Origin: Crossaster papposus
Lineage: Eukaryota > Echinodermata > Asteroidea > Velatida > Solasteridae
Direction: 5' to 3'
NCBI GenBank assembly: GCA_037893245.1
Contig: JBAIAA010000019.1
Location: 1,240,001 to 1,304,000 of the forward strand
DNA: 64,000 bases
The notes under the pieces are model-generated. The model worked only from the letters and a program-made list of their open reading frames with translations. It did not search any database and had not been told where the DNA came from. The translations under genes were made by a program, and so were the position numbers. This document shows, in pieces, positions 33,754-44,690 of this stretch (the first letter of the stretch is position 1; the number at the start of each line of letters is the position of its first letter).

Positions 33754-33909
33754 ATGAGCGAGTTCCAGTGCTCTACCATCCCAACATGTTCACCAAATCA
33801 TTGTTGTTTTTTTTTCTTTTCTTTCGGTTTATGAACTCTATAAATAGTATTGCATGAGGAAGATATAGAAAAGAAATTAATTTTCTGACGTAGGAACGTA
33901 GGAAGAAAA
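33754..33909 (+). repeat. direct repeat B1
   Basis: 156 bp from ATGAGCGAGTTCCAGTGCTC to GGAAGAAAA, matching B2 (34486-34640) except in a T/C run. It contains TATAAATAG at about 33840. It abuts A2 with no spacer. Confidence 0.9.
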
Positions 33910-34054
33910 TGCCATTTCTTTTCGGTATCGAACGACAGGTGGGCTCAATAGAGCCGTTACATAACGTTTTCGTTGCGCCCCAATGCTCTTAGCTTATAAA
34001 AGCGGGCATTGCATTCAATGCCTTTCTTCTCGGTCTAAGCATTCGAACCTCGCT
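33910..34054 (+). repeat. direct repeat A2 with promoter elements
   Basis: Apparently identical to A1, including the TATAAAA at 33995-34001. After 34054 sequence differs completely from what follows A1. Confidence 0.9.
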
Positions 34055-34485
34055 TGCCCTCCCTCCCGCCCGACTTAAGCCCATAATTAATAGTATTAAC
34101 GGTATTAATAATAATGACTAACCGCGGGGAACAGGGAGTGCACCCTCGATCGGTGTCCTAGGATGCAACCACGTTTCCTCTTAAAAATAAGAGGTTTTTC
34201 GTGGCCTCCGAGTGCCTGCAGAAATGCAGGACCGTGGCACCGATCGCCCTGCCTTATTCACTTTCTATATCGAGACAATTTCCTGTTTTTTGGCGTTGTA
34301 TTGTGTATAGATTTTTTGACCATCATTCCTTCCAAACCTATCGGCAATTAGGACCTGTGTGTCCAACTGATATAAATATATCCATATACATGTACTATAA
34401 GAGATTGTAACTCTGGTAACACACGCAGTTGTGTTCAAAATGTACCCAGATTCCAGGGTTTGTCTAAACAATGTATACAAATAAA
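34055..34485 (+). ncRNA. possible structured transcript downstream of A2 promoter
   Basis: Begins ~55 bp after TATAAAA and ends at an ATAAA-type signal (34480-34485), so it could be a transcription unit of ~450 nt. No convincing ORF. Within 34147-34246 three helices nest: 34147-34155/34238-34246 (CGATCGGTG/CACCGATCG) closes a junction holding 34169-34204 (CCACG...CCTCTTA AAAA TAAGAGG...CGTGG) and 34215-34230 (CCTGCA GAAA TGCAGG). The last is capped by a GNRA-type tetraloop. Hammerhead core bases are missing. Function unknown. Confidence 0.4.
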
Positions 34486-34640
34486 ATGAGCGAGTTCCAG
34501 TGCTCTACCATCCCAACATGTTCACCAAATCATTGTTGTCTTTTTCCTTTTCTTTCGGTTTATGAACTCTATAAATAGTATTGCATGAGGAAGATATAGA
34601 AAAGAAATTAATTTTCTGACGTAGGAACGTAGGAAGAAAA
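34486..34640 (+). repeat. direct repeat B2
   Basis: 155-bp copy of B1. Ends GGAAGAAAA, then the right arm of the outer TIR element resumes at 34641. Confidence 0.9.
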
Positions 34641-34814
34641 GCAACTTATTAGATCCGGAATAAGTCCGGATTATGATCGGTGTATTTTCATTTCTGGCTG
34701 GTTTTTTGACATTTCTCTCCGAACGTGTCCGAATTAATAATATTTCAGATCGGTTTATGAACGGAATTATAGATTCGGACAAGTGTGACAGGGGCTTTAA
34801 GAACATAATAGTGT

Positions 34815-35020
34815 AAATTCCAATTAAGGTCTTTAATTAGTGCTAATTACACGTTTAATCATAATTACAAGTGCAACAAAAACACCACGTGTCAATGTGT
34901 ACCTTACACTGTAATGGAGCAAAATGTGTCAATTAAGAACATTCCAAATTGTGCCATTCCTTCTTAAGAAATAGTCAAAGGTGACCAGGGTTCCGAATTA
35001 TCGTAATACAGTTGAGTTTT
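34815..35020. repeat. repeat unit matching 27345-27540, right of composite
   Basis: Shares 'aggtctttaattagtgctaa' and 'ttacacgttta' with the left flank. Shows the composite landed in a tandemly repeated family. Confidence 0.65.
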
Positions 35021-35630
35021 GTATGCATTCGAGGAATTAACAAACACCTTGTCAGGGCCGTATGATACATTTCGTGACACGATGGGGATCTTGTATCAAA
35101 GCGAGCCCCCACAGGCCTTTTCTGCACAACCACTGAACACTGTTTCTTGCAAATCGGGAAAGAGAAAGCTTGAAATGAACTACTGAGGTAGGCCTACCTC
35201 TTGAACCGTACAGGAAAGTTCCCAAAATGTCAGTATTCACAAGTGTAGATATCTGAAATCTGCCAGACGTTGACAAGCACGGGCACAAGTTGGACCTCAT
35301 AGTTTATAGATGATGCAGCATTAATTAACGGGTCGAAAATATCCAGATGTGGGCTGGTTTTATTGCGAAATACTATGTTGACAACCTCCCCAAGCAAATT
35401 TATGTATTTATTTATTTACACAAAAATACAAACAGGATATTTACAGGAATACAAAACATTGATACTTAGGCAAATTCTGATTTAAGGGGGGGGGGGGGAG
35501 GGGAGGAGAGATTCCATGCCGGCTCCACACTATCATACTATCATCGCGAATCATACTGTAACTGTAAGTGGTGTAAACATATATTTGTTATGTACAAAGG
35601 AGGACTTTTGAAGACAAGGATAGCATTTTG
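35021..35630. other. no recognised gene; G-tract at about 35485-35500
   Basis: AT-rich with a GGGGG tract. Nothing further identified. Confidence 0.3.
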
Positions 35631-35638
35631 GGGCTTAA

Positions 35639-36013
35639 AGGGATCGTATACGTTTGGTAATTGGAACCCACTGTTTGTTTCATTCCTATATAGTTATAGA
35701 TATATACCATAAAACTAACCTGTAAAAATGTATTTCAAAAGGTGGTAGCGATTATGAGATATTGCCGAAATCTGGAGTGGTTATGTCCACGCAGGAATAA
35801 TAATCTGCATTGGAATACACAATCTGAGAAACGTCACTGCAGTAACGCTTCTCAGATTCAAATTTTTGGGGATAAAAAGTGATATCGTTTTCCATAACCG
35901 CAGTGAAAAGTTTATACAAATGCATTGTACTATCCAAAGCTGCTGTACTTCTTACCAAGTAAGTTTGTATTGCCATACATTTTTTGAGTAATTACCAAAC
36001 GTATACGATCCCT
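35639..36013. mobile_element. TTAA-flanked MITE with perfect terminal repeats
   Basis: AGGGATCGTATACGTTTGGT and its exact reverse complement form the ends. TTAA at 35635-35638 and 36014-36017. The ends resemble those of the MITEs at 9004 and 60286 (AGGTAGGATACACCATTGG). It is inserted beside or in the LINE relic at 36018. Confidence 0.88.
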
Positions 36014-36017
36014 TTAA

Positions 36018-36800
36018 CTCTTTAAAAAGGAGCCCAATTAAGACGAGCAAACATACCATCTGAAGAGGCTAGAAGGAACTACTGAGATTTATAAACACAC
36101 TGCCTGTGCCTGTAATTTCTCTATTTTCCATGGCCTCAAAACACTTGTTTCTTAAGTCGATTAGGGTGCTTTCAGTTGAGTGCAGGGGTCTAAATCCTGA
36201 CTGGCAACTAGGAATCAGATTGTTTTAATCAAGGTATCTATATACCGATGTGTGCACCTATCTTTCACAAATCTTAGAGATGATTGGCAGTATAGAAATA
36301 GGCCGATAGTTACCTGTACTACATTTATATCCCCCCTTATTAATTGGTGTTACTAAAGCATGTTTCTAATTTTTAGGGTATCGCTCACATCTTATAGACA
36401 TGTTAAAAATACAAGTTAAATATTTAATGATATAAGGTGAAGCAATTTTTATCATTTTAACACTAATGTCATCCAGACCTGTTGCTTTCTCAACCGACAT
36501 ACCGCTAGATGATATTTGCTTTTAAACAAACTCTTCTGTAACATTAGGTACAGTACTATGCATTCTTTATCAAGAGAATCATTGGTAGAGTCGTCAGTAT
36601 TGTCATCTATTTCAAGTTCACGCAAAGTGTAATTACCAGTACGCTTGCCGATTGTTAAAAAGTGTTTATTTAATGCATTAGCAATGTCGGCGGAATCGTC
36701 AATATTTCCTCATTTGGGGAAGTAATCGAATTTGGTACAGTTCAGTTGTCTGTTTAGTAGGGAGTACCTCCTGCAGAGTTTTCCACATCATAGGTTAATT
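36018..36800 (-). pseudogene. non-LTR retrotransposon (CR1/Jockey-like) RT relic
   Basis: The minus-strand translation gives EKATGLDDISVKMIKIASP, then TPINKGG, then NYRPISILPIISKICER, then QSGFRPLHSTESTLIDL. These are the classic RT domain blocks of LINEs. Several stops interrupt it. At 36018-36060 it jumps to text also found at 38045-38080 (gatgtttgctcgtcttaatt), so the middle, including the catalytic box, is deleted. Confidence 0.85.
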
Positions 36801-37129
36801 GCTTTTGATTTCTTCTAAGGCGGATGTGTGAGTGTTCACTTTTTTCTACTGCGGATCGTATTAGTTAACATTGTGCCGCAGGTTTTTGTATTTGAATCCC
36901 AACGGATTTGTGAGCCTGTGCGCTTTGCAATTTTGTGTACACGATCGCGCTGCTGCATACGTTTAGAATTTCGCTATCGAGCCACGGTACTAAGGCACAA
37001 CGTAACGTAACTTCGTACTCCAAAGCAGCTCATCAGCCAATGTTATTGATATCATCACAATAAAGTTCTCAATATTGACTGGTCAGCTATAATCAGTACG
37101 CATCCTCCCAACCCCTCCTAATTAAGAAA

Positions 37130-37410
37130 AGGTCATCATTTTCCGGGGTAAATAATTGTATTTTGATGTAGAGATGGCAGTAATGGCAGACGAACATTAT
37201 TGGTCTCATTTTGGGTCCCATCAATACAAATTCGCCCCCAAATTACCAAAAGGTCCACATTTTCCGGGGTAAATAATGGTATTTTGATGTAGAAATAACG
37301 GTACTGGCACACACAATTGTTTTGTTTCTATTTTTGATCCCATCAGTACAAATTCGCACCCCCCCCCCCCCCCCCCCCCCCCAACAAAAAATCCTGCGTA
37401 CGGGCCTGGT
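37130..37410 (-). mobile_element. G-tract element, inverted copy
   Basis: Reverse complement of 22541-22930, two 'ttttccggggtaaataat' units followed by a poly-C run at 37360-37382 and CCTGCGTACGGGC. Confidence 0.75.
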
Positions 37411-37639
37411 AGTGTGAACTCTAGTCTAAACAGGTCACCAAGTAGGTCTGAACAGTGACTGTTTAAGGTGTATGGGAAACGGCTGGGAAATTCAGCCCAT
37501 TACCTAAAGTTAATGATCACAGGAGTGTGGCATAATTCGTTGACGTAGTTTGTATATAGTAATGTTTTCCTTTTATTCAATGTACACAATAGAGTTTTGT
37601 TAATGTAATACATTTATTGTGATTTTGGATATCTGGTCT

Positions 37640-38330
37640 TCCATGAGTGATTACCTACTGCCAGACTTCTTATAGGAGACATTTCCTATGTTTCACTGAG
37701 GGGAAAGTCGGACCCTAATGTATGCAATGCTGGTAGTCGTATTTAAAATGTGAAGTCTTATAAATGTCTGGGTGTAATTATTGACGAGGCATTAAGTTGG
37801 GGCCCATGCCGAATACATAATTAAAAATGTCGTGTCTAAATTATGTATACTAGGCAGAATCCGTGATTGTGTTCCTCAACACAGCCTGCAAACAATATTT
37901 GTAAGTTATGCCAACATTGGAGTATTGTTGTACTGTGTGGGGAGGAAGGTACAATGTACATATCTCACGATAATGTTAAACAAATGTCTTAAAAGAGCCG
38001 CCCGGATAATACCAAAATGTACCTTCCTCACCCCTTCTGAGGATGTTTGCTCGTCTTAATTGGGCTCCTTTTTCAAAAGTCTCAACAAAATGACTCCTTT
38101 GTACATGACAAATATTTTCAAACCACTTACAGTTATTCGCGAAACAAGACAATCAACCCACACGGCACTTGAAAGTTTCTTTCGCGAAAAAAGAATGCTA
38201 CGCCACAAGTTTCGCTTTGAGTGGTGCAAATATTTGGAATAATCTGCCAGAACAATTGCGAACACTGGACTCATTAAGCACATTTAAATCGGAGCTCCGA
38301 CATGTCATCCGTTAGATATTATGCCTATTG
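37640..38330 (+). pseudogene. LINE C-terminal relic
   Basis: Plus-strand frames give YKCLGVIIDE then LSWGPHAEYI (the 'YLGxxLD...W-x-xH' block after the RT palm), CLKRAARII, and GANIWNNLPEQLR then STFKSELR, with a stop at 38313 region. Typical LINE 3' coding end. Frameshifted near 38040 and 38210. Opposite orientation to the relic at 36018. Confidence 0.82.
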
Positions 38331-38509
38331 CGCTGATCTACGGAGTTATAACTGGCTGGTTGCCACTATGTTGAATATAATGCGGGTTTTCGCCTATCTC
38401 GTAAATCAGAATTAGTATCAATGCTTTGAATTCCTGTAAATATCCTTGTATTTATATGTACTGTTATTTTATTTGATGATGTATGCAGGGCCCCAATGAA
38501 ATCCGAAGA

Positions 38510-38750
38510 CCAGAGACAAAATCTCGATAGAACCAAATACAAATTAAGGGAGATGATGAAAACCGTCCTTGTCTCGTGCCTTTACAAATATTCATTTTCC
38601 TGCCGATGTTGTTGTTCCATTCAACTTTCACTGTCAAGTTAGTATACCACGAGCATCTCCACCAGTCATTACCAATGTTATCACATAACTTATCGAAAAT
38701 GATACATGACTCGACTCGACTCGAGTCACAACAATTAGTAACTTGTTACA
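38510..38750 (-). pseudogene. LINE RT fragment, second copy
   Basis: Matches 47022-47290 ('tgcctttacaaatattcatt', 'acttatcgaaaatgatacat'). Minus-strand reading contains KGTRQG, the start of the RT template-grip block. Confidence 0.65.
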
Positions 38751-38760
38751 ACTTTTAAGC

Positions 38761-39355
38761 GCCGGTCACAACCCACCGTGTGTGTTTTCAGTCCGTATGA
38801 TTTTTTGGGGGGCCACGGCCGCCACGTTTTTCTGAAAACTTGTGGAGGGAGTGCCAAAAGCAGGGAGGGAATACGTCAACGCACGCCACCCGCACGGTTG
38901 CGCAATGTGTAAGTACGTGGCCCGCACGCCACGCCTGGCCGTGAGCGGTTGCGTGCATCGTACGTTGCGCAAGTGGTGAGTTGTACGTGCTTACAACGTG
39001 CTTACAACGTACGATCTCCGTGCGATTGCCACGTTATTGTACGGAGGCCGTACTTACACGTACTGCTCACGTACGGTGTCCTTACTCACTCGCACGTGAA
39101 AAATTTAAAAGGCTCACGGAGTCAGTGCGTTGTGCGCCCAATTGGCTATAGAGGGCACGCGCGTCACCCGTACTGGGGGTGAATCCGTAGCCCGAACGCA
39201 GCGAAAGTTCCTCGTGCACTAAAAGTGCTACGGCGTGTCTGCGTGCTCCCAAATCCGTACTGCGGCGGTATTCACCACGTACGGATCCCCACATTTTGCC
39301 CACGTTGTTGCAAGTAGACAGCACGCACTTGCAAGTACAGCGGGTTGTGACCGGC
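38761..39355. mobile_element. 595-bp TIR element, GCCGGTCACAACCC ends
   Basis: GCCGGTCACAACCC at 38761 and GGGTTGTGACCGGC ending 39355. Flanks CTTTTAAGC and GTTTTACAC agree at 6 of 9 positions. The paralogous locus at about 47300 lacks it. CpG/ACGT-rich, with many ACGTAC words. Confidence 0.78.
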
Positions 39356-39429
39356 GTTTTACACAAGCTTCTCCTCTCGAAAAAAAAAACCAACTTTTTT
39401 TAGAAGCATATTATTACAGTGACAGTTAG

Positions 39430-39640
39430 GAAATCCAAAATCAACTTCACTGAGAACGTAATGATAATATGTTCAATAAACACTGAAACTTACCTATGTC
39501 TTTCTTCTCCCTCTTGAAGATATCGCTTTGGAACGAGACAATTTCGTACTGAAAAGTGGTGTTTTTCCAAGCTCAGTAGACTCGCTATTGAACAAATCAG
39601 TGAAAACCAAATATATATATACACGGTTGCAGATTGATTC
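39430..39640 (-). pseudogene. LINE-linked segment shared with 47333-47560
   Basis: Shares 'gaaatccaaaatcaacttca' and 'ttcttctccctctt' with 47333-47560. Lies upstream (minus strand) of the RT fragment in both places. Confidence 0.5.
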
Positions 39641-39683
39641 GTCACCGCAGGATTTTTGGTTGCGATTCATTGATATTTTGTGT

Positions 39684-40031
39684 AAAGCCATGTTCCCATT
39701 GGACTTAATTTTGTTAGAGTACCGCGACTTTTCTTTAGAATGACAAAATTAAATCCAATGGGGATGCACGGTAAACTGACCTCCCTGTCAATTTACCGCG
39801 ACCGTGATGTAAAATGAACAGGCCGAAAGAGGTCGCGAAAGACTTCCGCGCAGCCACGGTAAATGATCAGGGCCGCAATGTGTGACATTCTGCCAGTCTC
39901 GAACAGCGAATGAACCGTTCCGTCGCGGAATATAAGTCCAGGTGGGAACGCGTGGTAGATTCACGCTAAGGAATGCCGCGGTAAGTTTCCGCGTGGCCGC
40001 GGAAGAAAAAGTCCAATGGGAACACGGCTTT
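39684..40031. mobile_element. 348-bp TIR MITE, AAAGCC(A/G)TGTTCCC family
   Basis: AAAGCCATGTTCCCATTGG and CCAATGGGAACACGGCTTT are inverted ends with one mismatch. Interior has 'cggtaaa' and 'accgcg' palindromes. Related ends occur at 61296. Confidence 0.82.
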
Positions 40032-40139
40032 AGAAAGAGATAATACTGCACGCGCTGTTGACTGTAAAGGGGAACAAAAGACGATCAACGGTCGACTGGC
40101 TGCCAAACTGGGTGCAGGATGCCTTGAGTACTTTAAATT

Positions 40140-40215
40140 TTTCGACTCATATGAAGCGCGATATGTGGCAGAGAACCCCCCCCCCCCCCCTCCTCTTTTG
40201 TGTTGACCATTGTGT
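40140..40215 (+). repeat. poly-C repeat segment, inverted copy at 48540-48612
   Basis: 'atatgaagcgcgatatgtgg' followed by a C-run and 'ttttgtgttgaccattgtgt'. The reverse complement with a G-run is at 48540-48612. Confidence 0.75.
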
Positions 40216-40629
40216 TCCTAGTTTAGCCCTGGACCCTTGTGTTATTTCGGCGCCCACGCGCGCAGATTCGTTAACGCTGTCTCTTTTTCAAATCCCGGCT
40301 TCGTGTGCGTTCTGGTCTCACACATGCGTAGTTTACAAAATGCTGCTGGATTCATATTCGCACTGGAGCCGACGTTTGACAAACGTACATGATTTTGGAT
40401 TCCCCAAAGGGTCTAGCACTAGTTGGAAAGCAATTGTTAACTTTAACCCAGGGGGTGGGGGGGGGGGGGGGGGGGGGGGGGGCCTTCGAGGCTGTGATTG
40501 CGAAACGCTGTGGTACCGTCCATTCTCAAAATAGGGGGGACCAATTTGTTTTTCTCATCCAATGACACCGTTGATGCACGTGTGCGCATGTGCGCATGTG
40601 CAGTGGAAATGCAGCGGAATACCGAACTC

Positions 40630-42411
40630 GCTTATTAAAGGCGCTCACACACTTGTGTAGGAACCTTCCATACTTATACTATGAGCTTTGAACATAAGAT
40701 TTCCACAAGATGCGAGAAGAAGTTACGGATTGTAGACTTGCACATGCACGTCCAAAGTCCGTTTTATCCTCTCTTGAAAAAGGGGAACACTTGATGGGCT
40801 CAGGGTTCAGAAAACTTCCCGCGAATGGTAATCTCTCTCTTATTCTATTCACGTGGAACTCATTTTCAGAGCAGCCATTACACCCTTGACACACAAATAA
40901 TTGCATGAGGAATATTTTCCCTCAAGTTTATTTGTATTTCTCATTTTAGTAAACAGACATTTGTTCGGCCAAGGGAGTTACGCAAGCGGAACACATCTCT
41001 ATACGTGAACTGCGGCACTTGTTAATTGCGTGCGAACACTTTCTAAAAATGTATAAAGGACAAAAGCTGCTTCAACAATAGCTGGATTTATTGAGACGTG
41101 TCGGTTTGTGTACCGTCTGGCACAGAGTATTACATAGTCAGGTTAGTATTTAAAGTTTCGTTCACCTTTTTGGTAGATTTGCTAAACTATACATTTTCGG
41201 AAACGTTAGGATATAGTTAACATGAAAACCAATGTTTACATTTGTTGTAAGGTTCTTTATGGTTCTTTTTTCACAATTGTGTGCATATATCTATGACCCA
41301 ATAAACATAACAACAAGAATTTAAAATGTATTATGATATGTTGATGAGATATGACTTAAAGGTCCAAAAATTAAACAAAATCATAATAAATCACATGATG
41401 ACGTCATCATGATGTCACTTTAATTTGTATCCATAACACATTCCGCCATACCTGCATACCAAGGTTAAATCTAATCTAATAGGCATTAAAACAAAACTAC
41501 ACTTTAATAATGTGACACCCAATGACTTTTGATGTGTCACGTCACATTAAAGGTCAATTTGTTTCAATGCCCTATATCTCTGGAAGTATGAGTCCGATTA
41601 CCATCAATTACAATTACCATCTCTTTCCTCACAGGTACCCATTTACTCCTTGGTGGAGAGCAGCAATGAGTGACAAAGTACCTTGCTCAATGGCACATGC
41701 ATCCAGCTACACACACGTTATGCACACATGTTATGCAAACACGTTGGGGGTAGTTTCCCAATATTTGAAACATGAATCGTAATGATTGGAAATACATATA
41801 TATATTTGTGTTTGAAATAAAGTTGTAAAATCAGTGGTGGATTGAAACTATTACGTTTTCTTCTTTTTTGTATTTCAGCAGAAAAATCTGTTCGTTATAA
41901 CCACAGAAAGTAAGAGTACTGCTTTATTCACATGCAAGTTGTTCATTATTTGGGGTATGAACCTAAATCTGTAAAAACTGAAATTAGTACCTGTACTTCA
42001 TGGAATATACCCTTGTATGACGAAAATTGAAGTTTTGCAAGGTAAAAAGAGCAATAAGATCCCTCCGGTTGTTTTCAAAACCACTCAAACTCACAACAGG
42101 GAATGACCACATAATATGGTGCTACCACAAACAATTTATCTTATTCCCTGGTTTTACCCTTAGTCCTCTGAAGTCTAATTACATTTTCTTAAAGGTATTT
42201 TATGGTTATTATAAATAATGCAAATAATTCTGGTTTAATTCGTCTTTGGTCATGGAGGGATGTTTTCCTCAAAGTAATACAAAAACACGAATAAACGGTT
42301 AAGAATGGCTTAACAAATTCTAACTGTTAACTTGTTGTCAAGCAGTCATTTTGTTTTTAATAACTTTTATGTGTAGCCCTTAAACAGTAGGGTCATATCC
42401 CTAGACCCCGT
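40630..42411. repeat. duplicated block 'alpha', copy C
   Basis: Near-copy of 23480-25242. Includes TATAAAGG (41052), donor-like GTCAG|GTTAGT (41141) and the SINE fragment (41596-41698, minus). Confidence 0.85.
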
Positions 42412-44690
42412 GACCATTTGCTTCCTACCTTTTTACGATTGATTTAATTACCTAAACCTTTTTTAGACAAGAATGAGCTCCTCAAGAGCGTTATATTCAA
42501 AATGGCCGCCGACGCCATTTTGAAAAAAACATAACTTTCAACATTTCAGGTAGAAATACAAATGAGGTGTCTTGTTCTACCGAGCACATCATCTTTTTCT
42601 GTATGCATGTACATGTACATGTACATGTATGGGTACATGTATGATGACAAGCCTCGACTGCAACTTACATTGTATACATTGTATACGCTGTTCAATACCA
42701 TTATCCCCCTAATCCATGGAAAGACTCCATTGGTGATGATTTTGTTTGGTGTGTCAGTTATTTGTTAACATAACCTACTGAACCCTGTGTCATTATGCAC
42801 TGCGTATACACGTATTAGGTAACGCGTGATATATTCTGAATATATCGCAGATGAAAGGTGGTAATTTTTACCTCAACAACATGGCAATCGCTTTTGGTTT
42901 TTAAAGTCTGTCTATGAACGTAACCCATCGGAACATGTCATACATTACAAAATAAGACGATATGTACTGGTAGTCTATATTGCTATCCAAGTACATGTAC
43001 ATGTTAATGTCATTTGACATAAAATGTACAACATGTTTTTGACAGATTCGCCACTATGTGTATTAACATATCCTATACTATCCACCTCTAGTTCATCATT
43101 GAAGTCTTTGGGTCATAACATTAAGACTGACTTTAACTCGATACACGGAACAAACACACGAGGAAGATAAAATGGATGTGTCAATTAGTATTTGTGAGAC
43201 AAAATGATACCGTGTCCATAGATCGTTTAATTTCATTACATGTATTTGACATTTTAGTCCATGAGGCAGCTATAAATTATCAGTACCATTTTGAGGGACG
43301 AATCCCAATATGATTTTCGCAATAGAGAAAAATATGAAAAGTACAGCAAAATATGATAGACTTATGACTAGTTTTTGAAAGATTTTTAACATAAATGTTA
43401 AAGTTCTGACAGCCTCTTACAGTCACGCAACGTACGGCTGTTTGAGGAATCTGTCAAATGTTGCACAGTACACGCTTAAAACTAAACTGTTGACTCAACC
43501 TATTAAGTGTGCGGTCAGTGACTACTCTTGGAATTCCAACTTTTAAAGAGTAGTCACTGACCGAACTTAGATATACGTTCGATTCAACACTTTAGTTTTA
43601 AGCGCGTATAATTTCATGTGTTCAAGAAATGTAACTAGCCAACAGTAAACATCCGTAGTTCAATGTGTGCTGTGTCAGTGACATGTTTACGTTGAGCAGA
43701 TGAAAAAGGTCGAGATGAAATACTCTAAAATGCCAGAGTGTTTCATGATAGATTGAAAGGTTCAGAGTATTTAACAGGTCAGTAATGGATTTGGAAGTAT
43801 TTAGGGCTTGATTTGGTGTGCTTGTATATGTGTACTTGATTGTATCACCACCGCCATATATGCACTGATCAATGTAACTTCACGTGTGTGGCTGGTCGCT
43901 TCGTATATTGTTAGTACGTACGCACGGTTGGTTCTTTATTTTTCCCGTGAACAAAACAACATAACTTGGCTTTTATTTAAATCTATATGTTTTGGGGTGA
44001 TATTGTACTAGTTCGGACTCTTCGGACGGAGACTGGTTATTCTTACTCGGGAATTTGTTGTGTTTGCCTCTATAGTCTAGATTAGGCCTTGTTAGCTGGG
44101 CCCATGCATCCATGGAGGTATTTCTACCGAGTTCATGGCCCCATCTGTACTCTGGGTGAATGGTCTGAACTGCATACGCTGGTGAAATGCTTACGTATGG
44201 TCAGCTATAATCAGTTGCTATCTCCATAAATCCGTGGTCCCACTATTCTACTGTAATATATATTAATTTGCAATGAATTATATATGTCTCCTGCATTTAT
44301 TACATGACTAGTCCAGAACCAAATGCTTGGCTAGTGTCGCGTTTGTGGCATGACATCATTTCGATCTTTTTCATGTAAAAAGTGTAATGTCACTGCTGTT
44401 GCAAATGGGGAAGAACTCACTTTTGTCCATAATTTGTCGGGGTTACTCTTCAGGTGGCGAGCATTTCTTTGCACCACAAACGAAATGTCCCAAAAGGAAA
44501 GTGAGACAATAATGCAGAACTTGTACGCCCCAAATATTTGTCTTCATGGGTCATACTACTTAATGCTGCACAACCCGTGTCTTTGAGCCCATTCAGCAGG
44601 TTTCATCATTGGATACATCTGTCCCAGACTTATATTATCATACGAATTGTAGAAGTACATTTACACTGAAAACAAAGGTCTTTGCACTAT
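42412..44690. repeat. duplicated block 'beta', copy C
   Basis: Colinear with 16254-18870 but without the SINE at 17395. Contains the MITE at 43471-43606 and the short open frame 44350-44586. Confidence 0.85.
43471..43606. mobile_element. TA-flanked MITE, CACGCTTAAAAC family, copy C
   Basis: Same ends as the copies at 17687 and 26334, with one change in the right end (AAGCGCG). Confidence 0.7.

Larger units (their letters stand above)
27602..34796. mobile_element. 7.2-kb composite TIR element carrying a split-direct-repeat element
   Basis: The left end AGCCCTGTCACATTTGTCCG and right end (reverse complement AGCCCCTGTCACACTTGTCC) are inverted, with similarity continuing about 45 bp. TTA flanks both (27599-27601, 34797-34799), also readable as TTAA. 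TTA fits PIF/Harbinger-type and TTAA fits piggyBac-type insertion. Outer arms are 27602-28264 and 34641-34796. Between them sits the A1-B1-A2-B2 structure. No transposase ORF visible. Confidence 0.65.

Noticed and set aside
34147-34246. Hammerhead ribozyme
   Set aside because: A three-way junction and a GAAA are present, but GAAA is a hairpin loop and the CUGANGA core strand is absent.
28265-34640. LTR retrotransposon with A or B as LTRs
   Set aside because: Neither repeat stands at both ends (left end is A, right end is B), there is no TG...CA end, no primer-binding site, no 5-bp target duplication and no pol.
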